Shown: piece by piece, positions 43,743-52,486 of the stretch | Numbering within the stretch: position 1 is the first letter of the stretch | Layout: each line of letters starts with the position of its first letter | NCBI RefSeq assembly: GCF_028716865.1 | Contig: NZ_JAQUOY010000018.1 | Location: forward strand, 1 to 59,384 | DNA from: Candidatus Methylomirabilis sp. | GTDB lineage: Bacteria; Methylomirabilota; Methylomirabilia; Methylomirabilales; Methylomirabilaceae | Length of the DNA stretch: 59,384 nucleotides | Reading direction: 5' to 3' | The notes under the pieces: generated by a model | What the model was told of the DNA's origin: nothing | Database searches by the model: none | Seen by the model: only the letters and a program-made list of their open reading frames with translations | Program-made: the position numbers and the translations under genes

Positions 43743-46700
43743 GCGAGTACAGCTATGTCGAGCAGCCCATCCTCACCTGGCTCTGCGGGGAGCCTAAGGC
43801 CACGTACCGGGCGGGCGGCCTTGGCTGGACGTACCGGGACGAGGAGGCCATGACGCTGTACGAGCGGCCACTGGAAGATCCACTTGTGGAGAAACTGCTG
43901 GTCGCAGCGATTCTGCGCATCAACCTGGAGGTGAAGACCGAGACGCAGGCGAAACTGGCGGTGGCGGCGCTGCGAAAGACGATGTCCCACCCGGACCGGC
44001 TCACGGCCAATCGCCAGACCCTCGACCTGCTGCGGGACGGCGCCAGGGTTATGCTCACTCCGGGCGAAAACGCGACGACCGTGCATTTCATTGAATTCGA
44101 TCCCGGGAGGCAGAACCAGAACGATTTTACCGCGACCAACCAGTATCGGGTGCAGGGCATCAAGCGGTGCCGCGAGGACACGGTGCTGCTGGTGAACGGC
44201 ATCCCGCTTGTGATCGCCGAATACAAGAGCTACGTCGCGAGCGGCAAGGACTGGCGCGAAGCTGTTCAACAGCTCCACCGCTACCAGCGGCAGGCGCCGC
44301 TGATGCTGACGCCGAACGTCTTTTGTGTAGCGGCCGACGAGGACGAGTTCCGCTACGGCACCGTGCTCTTTCAGGACGCGAGCAAGGAAGAGATCGAGCG
44401 GCACCTCGACCTCTGGGGGCGTTGGCTCAGCCTGTATCCCGATCATCGCGGCTGGTGGAACGATCCGGAAGCCGCCGACCCGGACGATCCGCTGGAGGCG
44501 CCGGTCAAGGGCCTGCTTCGGCTCAAACCGGCGCACCTTCTCGACTTTCTCCAGCACTTCGTTGTTTTCGAGACCAAGAAGGGGAAGACGACCAAGAAGA
44601 TTGCGCGCTACCAGCAGTTCGAGGCCGTGAACGAACTGGTCGACCGCACGGTATCGCTTGTGGGCTGCCCGGCAACAGCTCAGGATCGCACCGGTCTCAT
44701 TTGGCACACCCAGGGGTCCGGGAAGTCGCTCACCATGATCTTCGCCGGCCAGAAGCTACGGCGGCACCCGGCGCTCAACAACCCCACGGTCCTGATCGTG
44801 GTCGACCGCCGCGACCTGAAGACGCAGCTTTCCGATGACTTCGACGCCTGCGACTATCCCAATGTGGAGAAGGCGCTCGGGGTCGAGGACCTCAAGAGGA
44901 GGCTCCGCGCCGAGTGGCAGGGCACGCTGGTGACGACCGTACAGTCGTTCCAGAACATGGGCGACCTCGCCCCGCTCACCCGCGACAATATCATCAGTAT
45001 GGTGGACGAATGCCATCGCTCGCAAAAGGGTGACGGTACCGAGAGCTACGCGATGACCATGCGGGTCAAGCTCGCGAACGGGTTCCGCTATGGCTTCACC
45101 GGCACGCCGATCGACCGGACGATGCAGAACACGCACCGCGACTTTGGACCGCTGAAGGATGGCGTGCAGGAACGCTACCTTAGCTATTACGGCATCCGGC
45201 GCGCGATCCAGGACGGGGCCACGCTGGAGGTACACTACATTCGCGACAAGGTTCCGTTCACGGTCGATGAAGCCACACTGAACGTCGGTTTCGAGCAGAT
45301 GTGCGCCGAGATGGAGTTGGAGGACGAGGAAGCGAAGGACTTTGTCCAGCGCCAGCGCTCGCGGTGGAAGGAGCTGGCCCGCCATCCGGAACGCGTGGAC
45401 ATCGTGCTCGACAGGATGCTCACACACTTCCTGGAACATCCCGACCCGAACGGCTTCAAGGCCCAGCTCGTCGCCGTCGATCGCAAGGCGTGTGCGGTCT
45501 ACAAGGACGCGCTCGATGCCAAACTGAAGGCGCGCGGCCTGCCGCCCGAATGGTCGGACGTGATCATCTCCGCGGCCCAGAACAGCGAGCCTGACGTCGA
45601 ACGCTTCGAGTATCCGAAGGCGAAGCAGGACGAACTGATCGACTACTTCAAGCTCACGCCGGCGGAGTGGGAGGTGTGGAACTGCGAGCGGCACGGGGAG
45701 GATCGCAGCCGGTGGCGGCCGCCCCTCAAGATCCTCATCGTCTGCGACCGATTACTGACCGGGTTCGACGCCCCGGTCGAGCAGGTGATGTACCTCGACA
45801 AGCCGTTGCGCGACCACAACCTGCTCCAGGCGATCGCTCGGACCAATCGCCCGCTGCCGTCGATGAAGAAGCGCACGGGCATCGTCGTGGACTACTTCGG
45901 CGTCTTCACCAACCTGGAGAAGGCCCTCAACTTCGACGAGAATATCCGCGAGGAATCGCTGATCGACTGGGACGCGCTGCGGGCGACGGTGCCGGGCGAG
46001 GTGGCCCGGTGTATGGAAACCTTTGCGGGCATCACGCGGGCGGATACGCGCGAGTGCCTACTGGCGGCGCTGAGACGGCTGCGCGATCCGGAGACGGCTA
46101 AGAACTTCGAGCACAACTTTCGGAGCCTCGAGCGGCTCTGGGAGGCCATCTCGCCGGACCCATGCCTCTATCCGCACCGTCACGAGTACAACTGGCTCTG
46201 CGGCATCTACGTCGCCCACCGCCGTCGGCAACGCGGAAGCAAGGACACCTACGGCGAGCTGTCGGCGAAGACCCGGCAGCTCATCCAGGAGAACACGACC
46301 TTCCTCGACATTGCGGAGTCGCTGCCGGTCTTCAAGATCGACAAGGACTACGTGAGCAAGCTCGACGAACTGCCCACGCCGGCCGACAAGGCAGCCGCCC
46401 TCGAGGCCATTCTCACCGGCGAGCTGTCCGAGGACGACCCGAGCTTCATCTACCGGCAACTCGGCGAGCGGTTGCAACGTGTCAAGGAGCGCCGGGATGC
46501 GGGCGACGAGGCAACAGCGACGCGTCTGCGGGAGCTGGAAGAGATCGCAGCGGCGGTCGCTGCGACCAAGCAGGAGCCGAAGCGCCTCAACCTGAGGCAG
46601 CCGGGGGAATATGGGTTGTACACGGTCCTGCGGGCTCACGCTCCGTGCGCCGATGAGACCTACGTCGCGGATTGTGCGCGCCGCATGGTGAAGCACTTGC

Positions 46701-46888
46701 ATACTCACCAGCTGTTGGGGCCCGGCTGGAGTGCCTCAGTCGGTGGTCGGCAAGCTGTTGAGCGATCCCTGTTGGCCGAGTCGTGGAACTCAACTTATGG
46801 GGCGCTTGGGTTCGAGGAAGGCGCTGAGCATCCGCTATTCCTGCCGTCGGCAGTAGAGGAGCTTGCCAAGGCGGACAGGTTGAGCTGA
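43739..46888 (+). CDS. hsdR: Type I restriction-modification system, restriction subunit HsdR
   Basis: This 1049-residue subunit translocates DNA and cuts it. The PD-(D/E)xK nuclease motif is GIPLVIAEYKSY near residue 157, the helicase Walker A is HTQGSGKSLTM, motif II is DECHRS, motif III lies in FTGTPI and motif VI is QAIARTNRP. A C-terminal helical domain follows. It starts at the ATG at 43739 that overlaps the hsdS stop; an open frame back to 43646 is inside hsdS. No frameshift is seen, so the system appears intact. Confidence 0.95.
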   Translation: MSEYSYVEQPILTWLCGEPKATYRAGGLGWTYRDEEAMTLYERPLEDPLVEKLLVAAILRINLEVKTETQAKLAVAALRKTMSHPDRLTANRQTLDLLRDGARVMLTPGENATTVHFIEFDPGRQNQNDFTATNQYRVQGIKRCREDTVLLVNGIPLVIAEYKSYVASGKDWREAVQQLHRYQRQAPLMLTPNVFCVAADEDEFRYGTVLFQDASKEEIERHLDLWGRWLSLYPDHRGWWNDPEAADPDDPLEAPVKGLLRLKPAHLLDFLQHFVVFETKKGKTTKKIARYQQFEAVNELVDRTVSLVGCPATAQDRTGLIWHTQGSGKSLTMIFAGQKLRRHPALNNPTVLIVVDRRDLKTQLSDDFDACDYPNVEKALGVEDLKRRLRAEWQGTLVTTVQSFQNMGDLAPLTRDNIISMVDECHRSQKGDGTESYAMTMRVKLANGFRYGFTGTPIDRTMQNTHRDFGPLKDGVQERYLSYYGIRRAIQDGATLEVHYIRDKVPFTVDEATLNVGFEQMCAEMELEDEEAKDFVQRQRSRWKELARHPERVDIVLDRMLTHFLEHPDPNGFKAQLVAVDRKACAVYKDALDAKLKARGLPPEWSDVIISAAQNSEPDVERFEYPKAKQDELIDYFKLTPAEWEVWNCERHGEDRSRWRPPLKILIVCDRLLTGFDAPVEQVMYLDKPLRDHNLLQAIARTNRPLPSMKKRTGIVVDYFGVFTNLEKALNFDENIREESLIDWDALRATVPGEVARCMETFAGITRADTRECLLAALRRLRDPETAKNFEHNFRSLERLWEAISPDPCLYPHRHEYNWLCGIYVAHRRRQRGSKDTYGELSAKTRQLIQENTTFLDIAESLPVFKIDKDYVSKLDELPTPADKAAALEAILTGELSEDDPSFIYRQLGERLQRVKERRDAGDEATATRLRELEEIAAAVAATKQEPKRLNLRQPGEYGLYTVLRAHAPCADETYVADCARRMVKHLHTHQLLGPGWSASVGGRQAVERSLLAESWNSTYGALGFEEGAEHPLFLPSAVEELAKADRLS

Positions 46889-46891
46889 CGA

Positions 46892-47770
46892 ATGAAGGTT
46901 GCAACCCAACATCAAACCCGGCTTGGTGGCCGCCGCGTCGACTACCGGGTGATGCGTTCGAGGGCCGCACGGAAGCTGCGCGTCCGCGTGGGACCGAACG
47001 GCGTGGAGGTCGTACAACCGACCGCGCGTGATGGTGAGGATGTGTCGGCCTTCCTGGACAGCAACAAGGCGTGGATTCTTGATCAGCTTCAACGCGTAGA
47101 TCGACTTCGCAACGTGCGGCGGCCTGTGCAGCGTCGAGTTGGCGTGATTCTCTTTCGTGGGGAACTGACGCAGGTGCGCGTCGAGACGACGGAGACTCGA
47201 GGGCGAGGAAACATTGTCGATTTCATCGATGGTGAAATCGTCGTGCGGCGGGGAGCCGAGTCGCAAACACCGGCGGCGCGCGGCCTCGAGAACTGGTTAC
47301 GCAAGCAAGCACGCGCCGAGATTGAGAAGCATCTCGCAATCACGACCACCCGCATTCGACAGAACTCGCAGCGACTATACATAATGGGGCAGCGTACCAA
47401 GTGGGGAAACTGCTCTCCAGAAAGGAATCTGTCGTTCAACTGGCGGTTGATCCTTGCGCCTGAGTTCGTCCTCCGCTATCTCGTTACGCATGAAGCGGTA
47501 CACCTGGTCGTGCCGGACCACTCCTCGAAATTCTGGCTCACGGTACAGAGCCTGTGTCCTGAGACAGAGAAGGCAAAGCAGTGGTTGTGCAGGCATCAAG
47601 CACAGTTAACGGTCGACCTTGGAAGTGTTGTGAAACTAGCCACTGGGTTGAGTGGGAGGGCAAACGCCCGAGGTGCTATCGTATCCCGGGGACGCGGGCA
47701 CCGGCGGATCAGCGCCAGGGCGTTAGAGGAATCGACAAGCGATCACGATTGGCGTAGAATGCCTCTATGA
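46892..47770 (+). CDS. YgjP-like metallopeptidase (DUF45/SprT-like zincin)
   Basis: A 292-residue protein of the YgjP/DUF45 family. The zinc site is HEAVH at residues 200-204 (LVTHEAVHLVVPDHSSKFW), preceded by MGQRTKWGNCSPERNLSFNWRLILAP, the family signature. The N-terminal DYRVMRSRAARKLRVRV strand is also typical. Members often sit directly behind hsdR in type I systems; the function there is unknown. A C-terminal Arg/Ser-rich tail of ~45 residues is specific to this protein. It starts three bases after hsdR and overlaps hicA by four. Confidence 0.88.
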   Translation: MKVATQHQTRLGGRRVDYRVMRSRAARKLRVRVGPNGVEVVQPTARDGEDVSAFLDSNKAWILDQLQRVDRLRNVRRPVQRRVGVILFRGELTQVRVETTETRGRGNIVDFIDGEIVVRRGAESQTPAARGLENWLRKQARAEIEKHLAITTTRIRQNSQRLYIMGQRTKWGNCSPERNLSFNWRLILAPEFVLRYLVTHEAVHLVVPDHSSKFWLTVQSLCPETEKAKQWLCRHQAQLTVDLGSVVKLATGLSGRANARGAIVSRGRGHRRISARALEESTSDHDWRRMPL

Positions 47771-48021
47771 GCAAGGACACGGTGCTGGAGCGCGTCCTCA
47801 GTCGGACCTCCGACGCGAACATCCGGTTTGATGATCTGTGTCACTTGCTCAGGAGCCTTGGTTTTGAGATGCGCGTCCATAGCAGTCACCACATCTTCCG
47901 CAAGGGAGGAGTAGAGGAGAAGATCAATCTTCAGCGCGAGGGCAGTGAGGCGAAGCCATACCAAGTGCGTCAGGTGCGGGCCGTGATCCTGAAGTATGGG
48001 CTTGGAGGTCAGACGTCATGA
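47767..48021 (+). CDS. hicA: HicA-like mRNA interferase toxin
   Basis: An 84-residue protein with the HicA dsRBD-like fold: a helix (FDDLCHLLRSLGFEM) and the catalytic strand HSSHHIFRKGG with His41/42, ending KPYQVRQVRAVILKY. It carries an N-terminal ~18-residue extension (SKDTVLERVLSRTSDANI) compared with minimal HicA. The start overlaps the YgjP-like gene and the end overlaps hicB, so this module is translated as part of the restriction operon. Confidence 0.85.
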   Translation: MSKDTVLERVLSRTSDANIRFDDLCHLLRSLGFEMRVHSSHHIFRKGGVEEKINLQREGSEAKPYQVRQVRAVILKYGLGGQTS

Positions 48022-48230
48022 ACAAGTACGAGATAATCATCTATTGGAGTGAAGAAGATCAGGTATTCGTCGCAGACGTACCCGAGTTGCCTGGCTGTTC
48101 GGCGCACGGCGCAACGCACGAGGCCGCACTGACCAATGCTCAAGAGGCCATCCGCCTCTGGATCGATACGGCGCGAGAATTCGGTGATCCTATTCCCGTA
48201 CCGAAGGGGCGGCGACTGATCTTCGCGTAG
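48018..48230 (+). CDS. hicB: HicB-like antitoxin, short form
   Basis: A 70-residue protein with the degenerate RNase H-like HicB fold: IIIYWSEEDQVFVADVPELPGCSAHGATHEAALTNAQEAIRLWIDTA. The C-terminal DNA-binding (RHH or HTH) domain of longer HicB proteins is absent, so it may neutralise the toxin without autoregulating. It overlaps hicA by four bases. Confidence 0.87.
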   Translation: MNKYEIIIYWSEEDQVFVADVPELPGCSAHGATHEAALTNAQEAIRLWIDTAREFGDPIPVPKGRRLIFA

Positions 48231-48269
48231 TCTCAGAATCCGTCGAACAAGCACATGGAGAGGGTCGTT

Positions 48270-48584
48270 ATGAGCATCCCGAATACAAGGGAAAGGAAGG
48301 TTCGCCCAACCCATCCCGGAGAGATGCTTCGCGAGGATTTTCTTCCGGATTATGGGCTGACGGTGAGCGGATTTGCAAAGGCTCTGGGGGTGTCGCGCCA
48401 GACCGCCAACGAGTTGCTCCGCGAGCGTCGCGCCGTGAGTCCTCCTATGGCCTTGTGTCTTTCCCGGTTGTTCGGCACCAGCCCAGAGTTTTGGCTCAAC
48501 GCTCAACGAGCCGTTGACCTTTGGGATGCGACAAAGTCGATTAAGAAGAGGATTGAGCGAATTACTCCGTTAAATGCCGCATAA
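48270..48584 (+). CDS. higA: HigA-family XRE antitoxin/regulator (VapI-like)
   Basis: This 104-residue HTH protein has the HigA/VapI pattern RPTHPGEMLREDFLPDYGLTVSGFAKALGVSRQTANELLRERRAVSPPMALCLSRLFGTSPEFWLNAQRAVDLW. The preferred ATG at 48270 follows GAGAGGG; one at 48255 would add five residues. No HigB toxin is beside it; hicAB, with a HicB lacking a DNA-binding domain, precedes it. It may act as the repressor of the hicAB unit. Confidence 0.85.
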   Translation: MSIPNTRERKVRPTHPGEMLREDFLPDYGLTVSGFAKALGVSRQTANELLRERRAVSPPMALCLSRLFGTSPEFWLNAQRAVDLWDATKSIKKRIERITPLNAA

Positions 48585-48613
48585 ACATGTCATCGTAACT
48601 TACAACAATGGAC

Positions 48614-48702
48614 GTCATTCCCGCGAAGCTTGTCCCGGTACGTTTTAAGCCGGGAGCAGGAATCCAGAAAGGCGCTGGATTCCGGGTCAAGCACGGAATG
48701 AC
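48614..48702. repeat. GTCATTCC...GGAATGAC-type palindromic repeat, copy 2
   Basis: The element begins GTCATTCCCGCGAAGCTTG and ends CGGGTCAAGCACGGAATGAC, with inverted GTCATTCC/GGAATGAC termini and internal GAATCCAG/CTGGATTC pairs. It is the counterpart of the 40244-40308 copy and lies 36 bases before aroF. Confidence 0.75.
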
Positions 48703-48737
48703 AAACTGCCTGAAACTGACCGCTGGGGACTAACTCA

Positions 48738-49751
48738 ATGATCGTTATTTTGAAACCAAACGCGACTGAGGCCGAGATTGCCTTGGTCGTCAAGAAGATC
48801 GAAAGCTTTGGCTTGGCCGCCCACATCTCGAAAGGGACGGAGCGGACCATCATCGGCGCGATCGGCGACGAGCGGGTTCTGCAGGAGGGACCATTAGAGG
48901 CATTCCCCTTTGTGGAACAGGTCCTGCCTGTACTGAAGCCGTACAAACTGGCGAGCCGTGAATTCAAGCCCGACGGCTCGATTGTCAACGTCGACGGGGT
49001 GCTGGTTGGTGGCAAACAGGTCGTCGTCATGGCCGGGCCGTGCGCCGTCGAGAATCGGGATAACCTGCTGCAGGTCGCCAGGTGCGTGAAGGATGCCGGA
49101 GGGCACATCCTGCGAGGTGGCGCCTATAAGCCTCGGACCTCCCCGTATACCTTTCAAGGTCTTGGTGAAGAGGGGCTGGCCTATTTGTCAGAGGCCAAGA
49201 GGGAGACCGGCTTGCCGATCGCGACCGAGCTGATGGACGCCAGGGACGCCCCCCAGGTCTATCAGTGCGCCGATCTGATCCAGATCGGGGCGCGGAACAT
49301 GCAGAACTTCAAGCTCCTGAAGGAGGTGGGGTGCCGTCGAAAGCCGGTCCTCTTGAAGCGGGGGCTGAGCTGTACCGTCAAAGATCTGTTGCTTGCGGCC
49401 GAGTACATCTTGTCGGAGGGCAACTACGACGTCATCCTGTGTGAACGCGGGATCAGGACCTTTGAAGACGCTACCCGTAACACCCTGGATCTGTCGGCGG
49501 TCCCCCTGATCAAGCGGCTTTCGCACCTGCCGGTGGTTGTCGACCCGAGCCATGCAACGGGCAAATGGCACCTGGTCTCGCCGATGGCCTTGGCTGCGGT
49601 GGCTGCCGGTGCCGACGGCATCATGGTAGAGATTCATCCCCACCCGGAGGAAGCCCTGTCCGATGGACCGCAGGCGCTGCTGCCCAGCACATTCGAGAAA
49701 TTGATGGACGATCTCAGCAGGGTAGCCAAGGCCGTAGGGCGGTCGCTGTGA
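48738..49751 (+). CDS. aroF: 3-deoxy-7-phosphoheptulonate synthase (type I beta, AroF/AroG-like)
   Basis: DAHP synthase condenses PEP and erythrose-4-phosphate, opening the shikimate pathway. The 337-residue protein has the N-terminal ferredoxin-like regulatory domain ([25 protein letters not shown]) and the TIM barrel with [50 protein letters not shown] and VDPSHATGK. It starts the second half of the interrupted aromatic operon and its stop overlaps the tyrA start. Confidence 0.95.
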   Translation: MIVILKPNATEAEIALVVKKIESFGLAAHISKGTERTIIGAIGDERVLQEGPLEAFPFVEQVLPVLKPYKLASREFKPDGSIVNVDGVLVGGKQVVVMAGPCAVENRDNLLQVARCVKDAGGHILRGGAYKPRTSPYTFQGLGEEGLAYLSEAKRETGLPIATELMDARDAPQVYQCADLIQIGARNMQNFKLLKEVGCRRKPVLLKRGLSCTVKDLLLAAEYILSEGNYDVILCERGIRTFEDATRNTLDLSAVPLIKRLSHLPVVVDPSHATGKWHLVSPMALAAVAAGADGIMVEIHPHPEEALSDGPQALLPSTFEKLMDDLSRVAKAVGRSL

Positions 49752-50695
49752 CGATGGGATCAAGGCTGGAGTCTTCTGGTGCTACCGCCTCGTCGTCTTC
49801 ACCCCTTGTGAAGCGACTGACGATCATTGGCTTGGGCCTGATCGGCGCAAGCGTGGGACTCGCCTGTCGCGCCCGTGGTCTGGCCGGAGAAATTCGTGGA
49901 GCCGACGAAGAGCCGGATCATTGCACACATGCTATCGCGCTGGGCATGGTAGATCAGGTCTTTTCGGACGCCGCGTCTGCTGTTGAGGGGGCCGACATGG
50001 TTGTTCTCGCCGTGCCGGTCGGCGCGATTGCCGATACGATCGAGCGGATCGCCCCGCATCTCGCTCCGGGTGCGGTGGTGACTGATGTGGGAAGCGTGAA
50101 AGGGCCGGTGGCGTCCGCAATGGAGCGATTGCTGCCGGGCGGCAACGGGGTTCCCGGCCACCCGATCGCCGGGCGTGAAACATCCGGGCCGCAGGCGGCA
50201 GCGGCCGAGCTGTTTGTTGGCGCGAAGTGCGCCCTCACGCCGAGCCGGTCGACCGATCCGGCTGCCGTGACGCGGGTACGCGCCCTATGGAGGGCCATAG
50301 GATCAGAGGTGCTGGAGATGAGTCCGGAGCGGCATGATGAGATCTTCGCCGCCGTCAGCCACCTGCCGCACGTCGTCGCGTATGCGCTCATGGGCGCGAT
50401 ACTCGATTTAGCTGAGAGCGGCGAGGATCTGCGGGAATGTGCGGGAGGGGGCCTCAAAGACTTCACGCGCGTGGCGATGAGCCATCCGGTTATGTGGCGG
50501 GATATCTGCCTGGCGAACCGCCAACCGATTCTTGAGATGATCGGACGGTTCCAGGTTGCCCTTGACCAACTGACAGTGATGATCCGTGCCGAAGACGGAG
50601 AAGGACTCTACCGAAAGTTTGAGAGGGCGAAGGCCTGTCGAGACGGCTTGAATAGTATCAATGAGGTCGGTGATCGTAAACACACAGCTCAGTGA
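49748..50695 (+). CDS. tyrA: Prephenate / arogenate dehydrogenase
   Basis: TyrA oxidatively decarboxylates prephenate on the way to tyrosine. The NAD-binding motif is TIIGLGLIGASVGLA (residues 25-39), followed by VVLAVPVGAI, DVGSVKG, GHPIAGRETSGP and the helical domain HDEIFAAVSHLPHVVAYALM. The GTG at 49748 overlaps the aroF stop by four bases; an ATG at 49754 would also do. The product is 315 residues and overlaps hflX by 35 bases. Confidence 0.93.
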   Translation: MTMGSRLESSGATASSSSPLVKRLTIIGLGLIGASVGLACRARGLAGEIRGADEEPDHCTHAIALGMVDQVFSDAASAVEGADMVVLAVPVGAIADTIERIAPHLAPGAVVTDVGSVKGPVASAMERLLPGGNGVPGHPIAGRETSGPQAAAAELFVGAKCALTPSRSTDPAAVTRVRALWRAIGSEVLEMSPERHDEIFAAVSHLPHVVAYALMGAILDLAESGEDLRECAGGGLKDFTRVAMSHPVMWRDICLANRQPILEMIGRFQVALDQLTVMIRAEDGEGLYRKFERAKACRDGLNSINEVGDRKHTAQ

Positions 50696-51836
50696 GAAAA
50701 AGGAACGGGCGCTGCTGGTAGGGATTCACTGCAAGCGCAACCCCCGCTGGGAGGCTGAAGAGTCGTTGGAGGAGTTGGCTCGTCTGGCGGAATCAGCAGG
50801 GGCCACCGTAGCCGGGAGTATCTTGCAGGAACGGGACGCGCCGGACCCGCGATATCTGATCGGGAAGGGCAAGGCGCAGGAGATGAAGGCGCAATGGGGT
50901 GGGACGGTCGATCTGTTGGTGATGGATGAGGAGTTGTCCGGCTCGCAGCAGCGCAACCTGGAGGAACTGATCGGATGGAAAACTGTTGATCGTCCCTTGC
51001 TCATCCTGGATATCTTTGCCCAGCGCGCGAGGAGCCGGGAAGGCAAACTCCAGGTGGAGTTGGCCCAACTCGACTACCTGCTGCCGCGCCTCGTCGGGCG
51101 AGGGGTTGAGCTGTCGCGTCTGGGTGGCGGCATCGGGACCCGTGGCCCAGGCGAAACTAAGTTGGAGACTGATCGTCGGACGATCCGCCGCCGCATGGCG
51201 AAGGTCCGGGAGGAGCTTGCCAAGGTCCGTCGGCATCGGGCGCTCTTGAGGCGGCCTCGAAAACGCCATGCTATCCCGATCGTGGCCTTGGTCGGCTACA
51301 CTAATGCCGGGAAGTCCACGCTCTTCAATGCCCTTACGCACTCGGGTGTCCGGACCGACGACGCGCTCTTTGTGACCCTTGATCCCATCCTGCGTCGGGT
51401 GACCACAGCCGACGGATTCAGCTTTTTGCTCTCCGATACCGTGGGGTTCATCCGGCGCCTCCCCGCACAATTGGTGACGGCGTTCAAGGCTACCCTTGAG
51501 GAGTTGGACGAGGCCGACCTCCTGCTGCATATGATCGACGCCAGCCATCCCCAGATGATGGAACAGAAACAGGCCGTCGACACGATCCTCATGGAGCTCG
51601 GGCTTTCGACCAAGCCGATCGTTGAGGTCTTCAACAAGGTCGATCTTTTGGCGACCGAGATTGGGCAATCCTTCGTTAGTGGCAAGACGATGGTGCCGCG
51701 AGTGGCTGTATCCGCTCTGACTGGGTTTGGCCTCGATCGACTGCGAGAGGTGGTACACCAGGCACTGTTAGCCGCGGAAGACCAGGCGACAGGCCCCGCA
51801 TGGGCAGGCTATATCCCCGCCCACGCGGGAAGCTGA
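50661..51836 (+). CDS. hflX: GTPase HflX
   Basis: HflX is a ribosome-associated GTPase that splits stalled or heat-damaged 70S ribosomes. The 391-residue protein has the N-terminal HflX domain (DPRYLIGKGKAQEM, DRPLLILDIFAQRARSREGKLQVELAQL, LGGGIGTRGPGETKLETDRR) and the G domain with GYTNAGKST, DTVGFIRRLP and NKVD. It overlaps tyrA by 35 bases, showing that the aromatic operon continues into hflX. Confidence 0.96.
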   Translation: MRSVIVNTQLSEKKERALLVGIHCKRNPRWEAEESLEELARLAESAGATVAGSILQERDAPDPRYLIGKGKAQEMKAQWGGTVDLLVMDEELSGSQQRNLEELIGWKTVDRPLLILDIFAQRARSREGKLQVELAQLDYLLPRLVGRGVELSRLGGGIGTRGPGETKLETDRRTIRRRMAKVREELAKVRRHRALLRRPRKRHAIPIVALVGYTNAGKSTLFNALTHSGVRTDDALFVTLDPILRRVTTADGFSFLLSDTVGFIRRLPAQLVTAFKATLEELDEADLLLHMIDASHPQMMEQKQAVDTILMELGLSTKPIVEVFNKVDLLATEIGQSFVSGKTMVPRVAVSALTGFGLDRLREVVHQALLAAEDQATGPAWAGYIPAHAGS

Positions 51837-51860
51837 TCCCTGTATGGAAGCGGCTACGGT

Positions 51861-52403
51861 ATGGGCCTGCGGATGATCAATCTCGCCAACAGCCTCACAA
51901 TTTTCAGAATCCTGATGGCCCCAGTCATCTCGATCCTGCTGGTCTACAAGTATTGGCGACTTGGCCTGGCGATCTTTCTGCTGGCAGGGATTACCGATGC
52001 ACTGGATGGATTCATCGCGCGTTCGAGGGGCCAGCGGACAGAGCTGGGGACGATCCTCGATCCGCTGGCCGACAAGCTGCTGCTTTTTGCTACCTTCATG
52101 ACACTGGTCTACATACGACAGATCCCCCAGTGGCTCTTCATCATCGTCGTCAGCCGTGACCTGATCCTGATCGGTGGCTTTCTCGTGCTGTATATTTTTA
52201 CCGGCAAGACGACGGTTTCGGTCTCCAAGATGGGGAAGCTTACCACCGGCCTGCAGGTTACGACCGTGTTGACAACCCTGCTGGCGCGCCTGTCCAGCGG
52301 GGTCGGATTCTACTTGTCTTGGCTTATCTATCTGGCAGCCGCAGTGACCATTTTATCCGGACTCGATTACGTCAGGCGAGGCGCGAAAGTTCTCAGCCAG
52401 TGA
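51861..52403 (+). CDS. CDP-alcohol phosphatidyltransferase, second PgsA-like protein
   Basis: A 180-residue inner-membrane protein with the complete motif DGFIARSRGQRTELGTILDP and LAD and five or six membrane helices. It opens with MINLANSLTIFRILMAPVI, the PgsA N-terminus. It is a paralogue of the pgsA at 32983. One may be the PG phosphate synthase and the other a cardiolipin- or PS-type enzyme; they cannot be assigned by eye. The start at 51861 lies 24 bases after hflX. Confidence 0.87.
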   Translation: MGLRMINLANSLTIFRILMAPVISILLVYKYWRLGLAIFLLAGITDALDGFIARSRGQRTELGTILDPLADKLLLFATFMTLVYIRQIPQWLFIIVVSRDLILIGGFLVLYIFTGKTTVSVSKMGKLTTGLQVTTVLTTLLARLSSGVGFYLSWLIYLAAAVTILSGLDYVRRGAKVLSQ

Positions 52404-52486
52404 AGAGGACCGCTATCGTCTGCCCCCGCCAAAAGTGGGTCCGGCAGTCTTTTGCACGATAACCTATCCCATTGGAGAGAACTGCG

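Noticed and set aside
44756-45694. 312-codon minus-strand frame inside hsdR
   Set aside because: It is antisense to a motif-complete hsdR and shows no domain.
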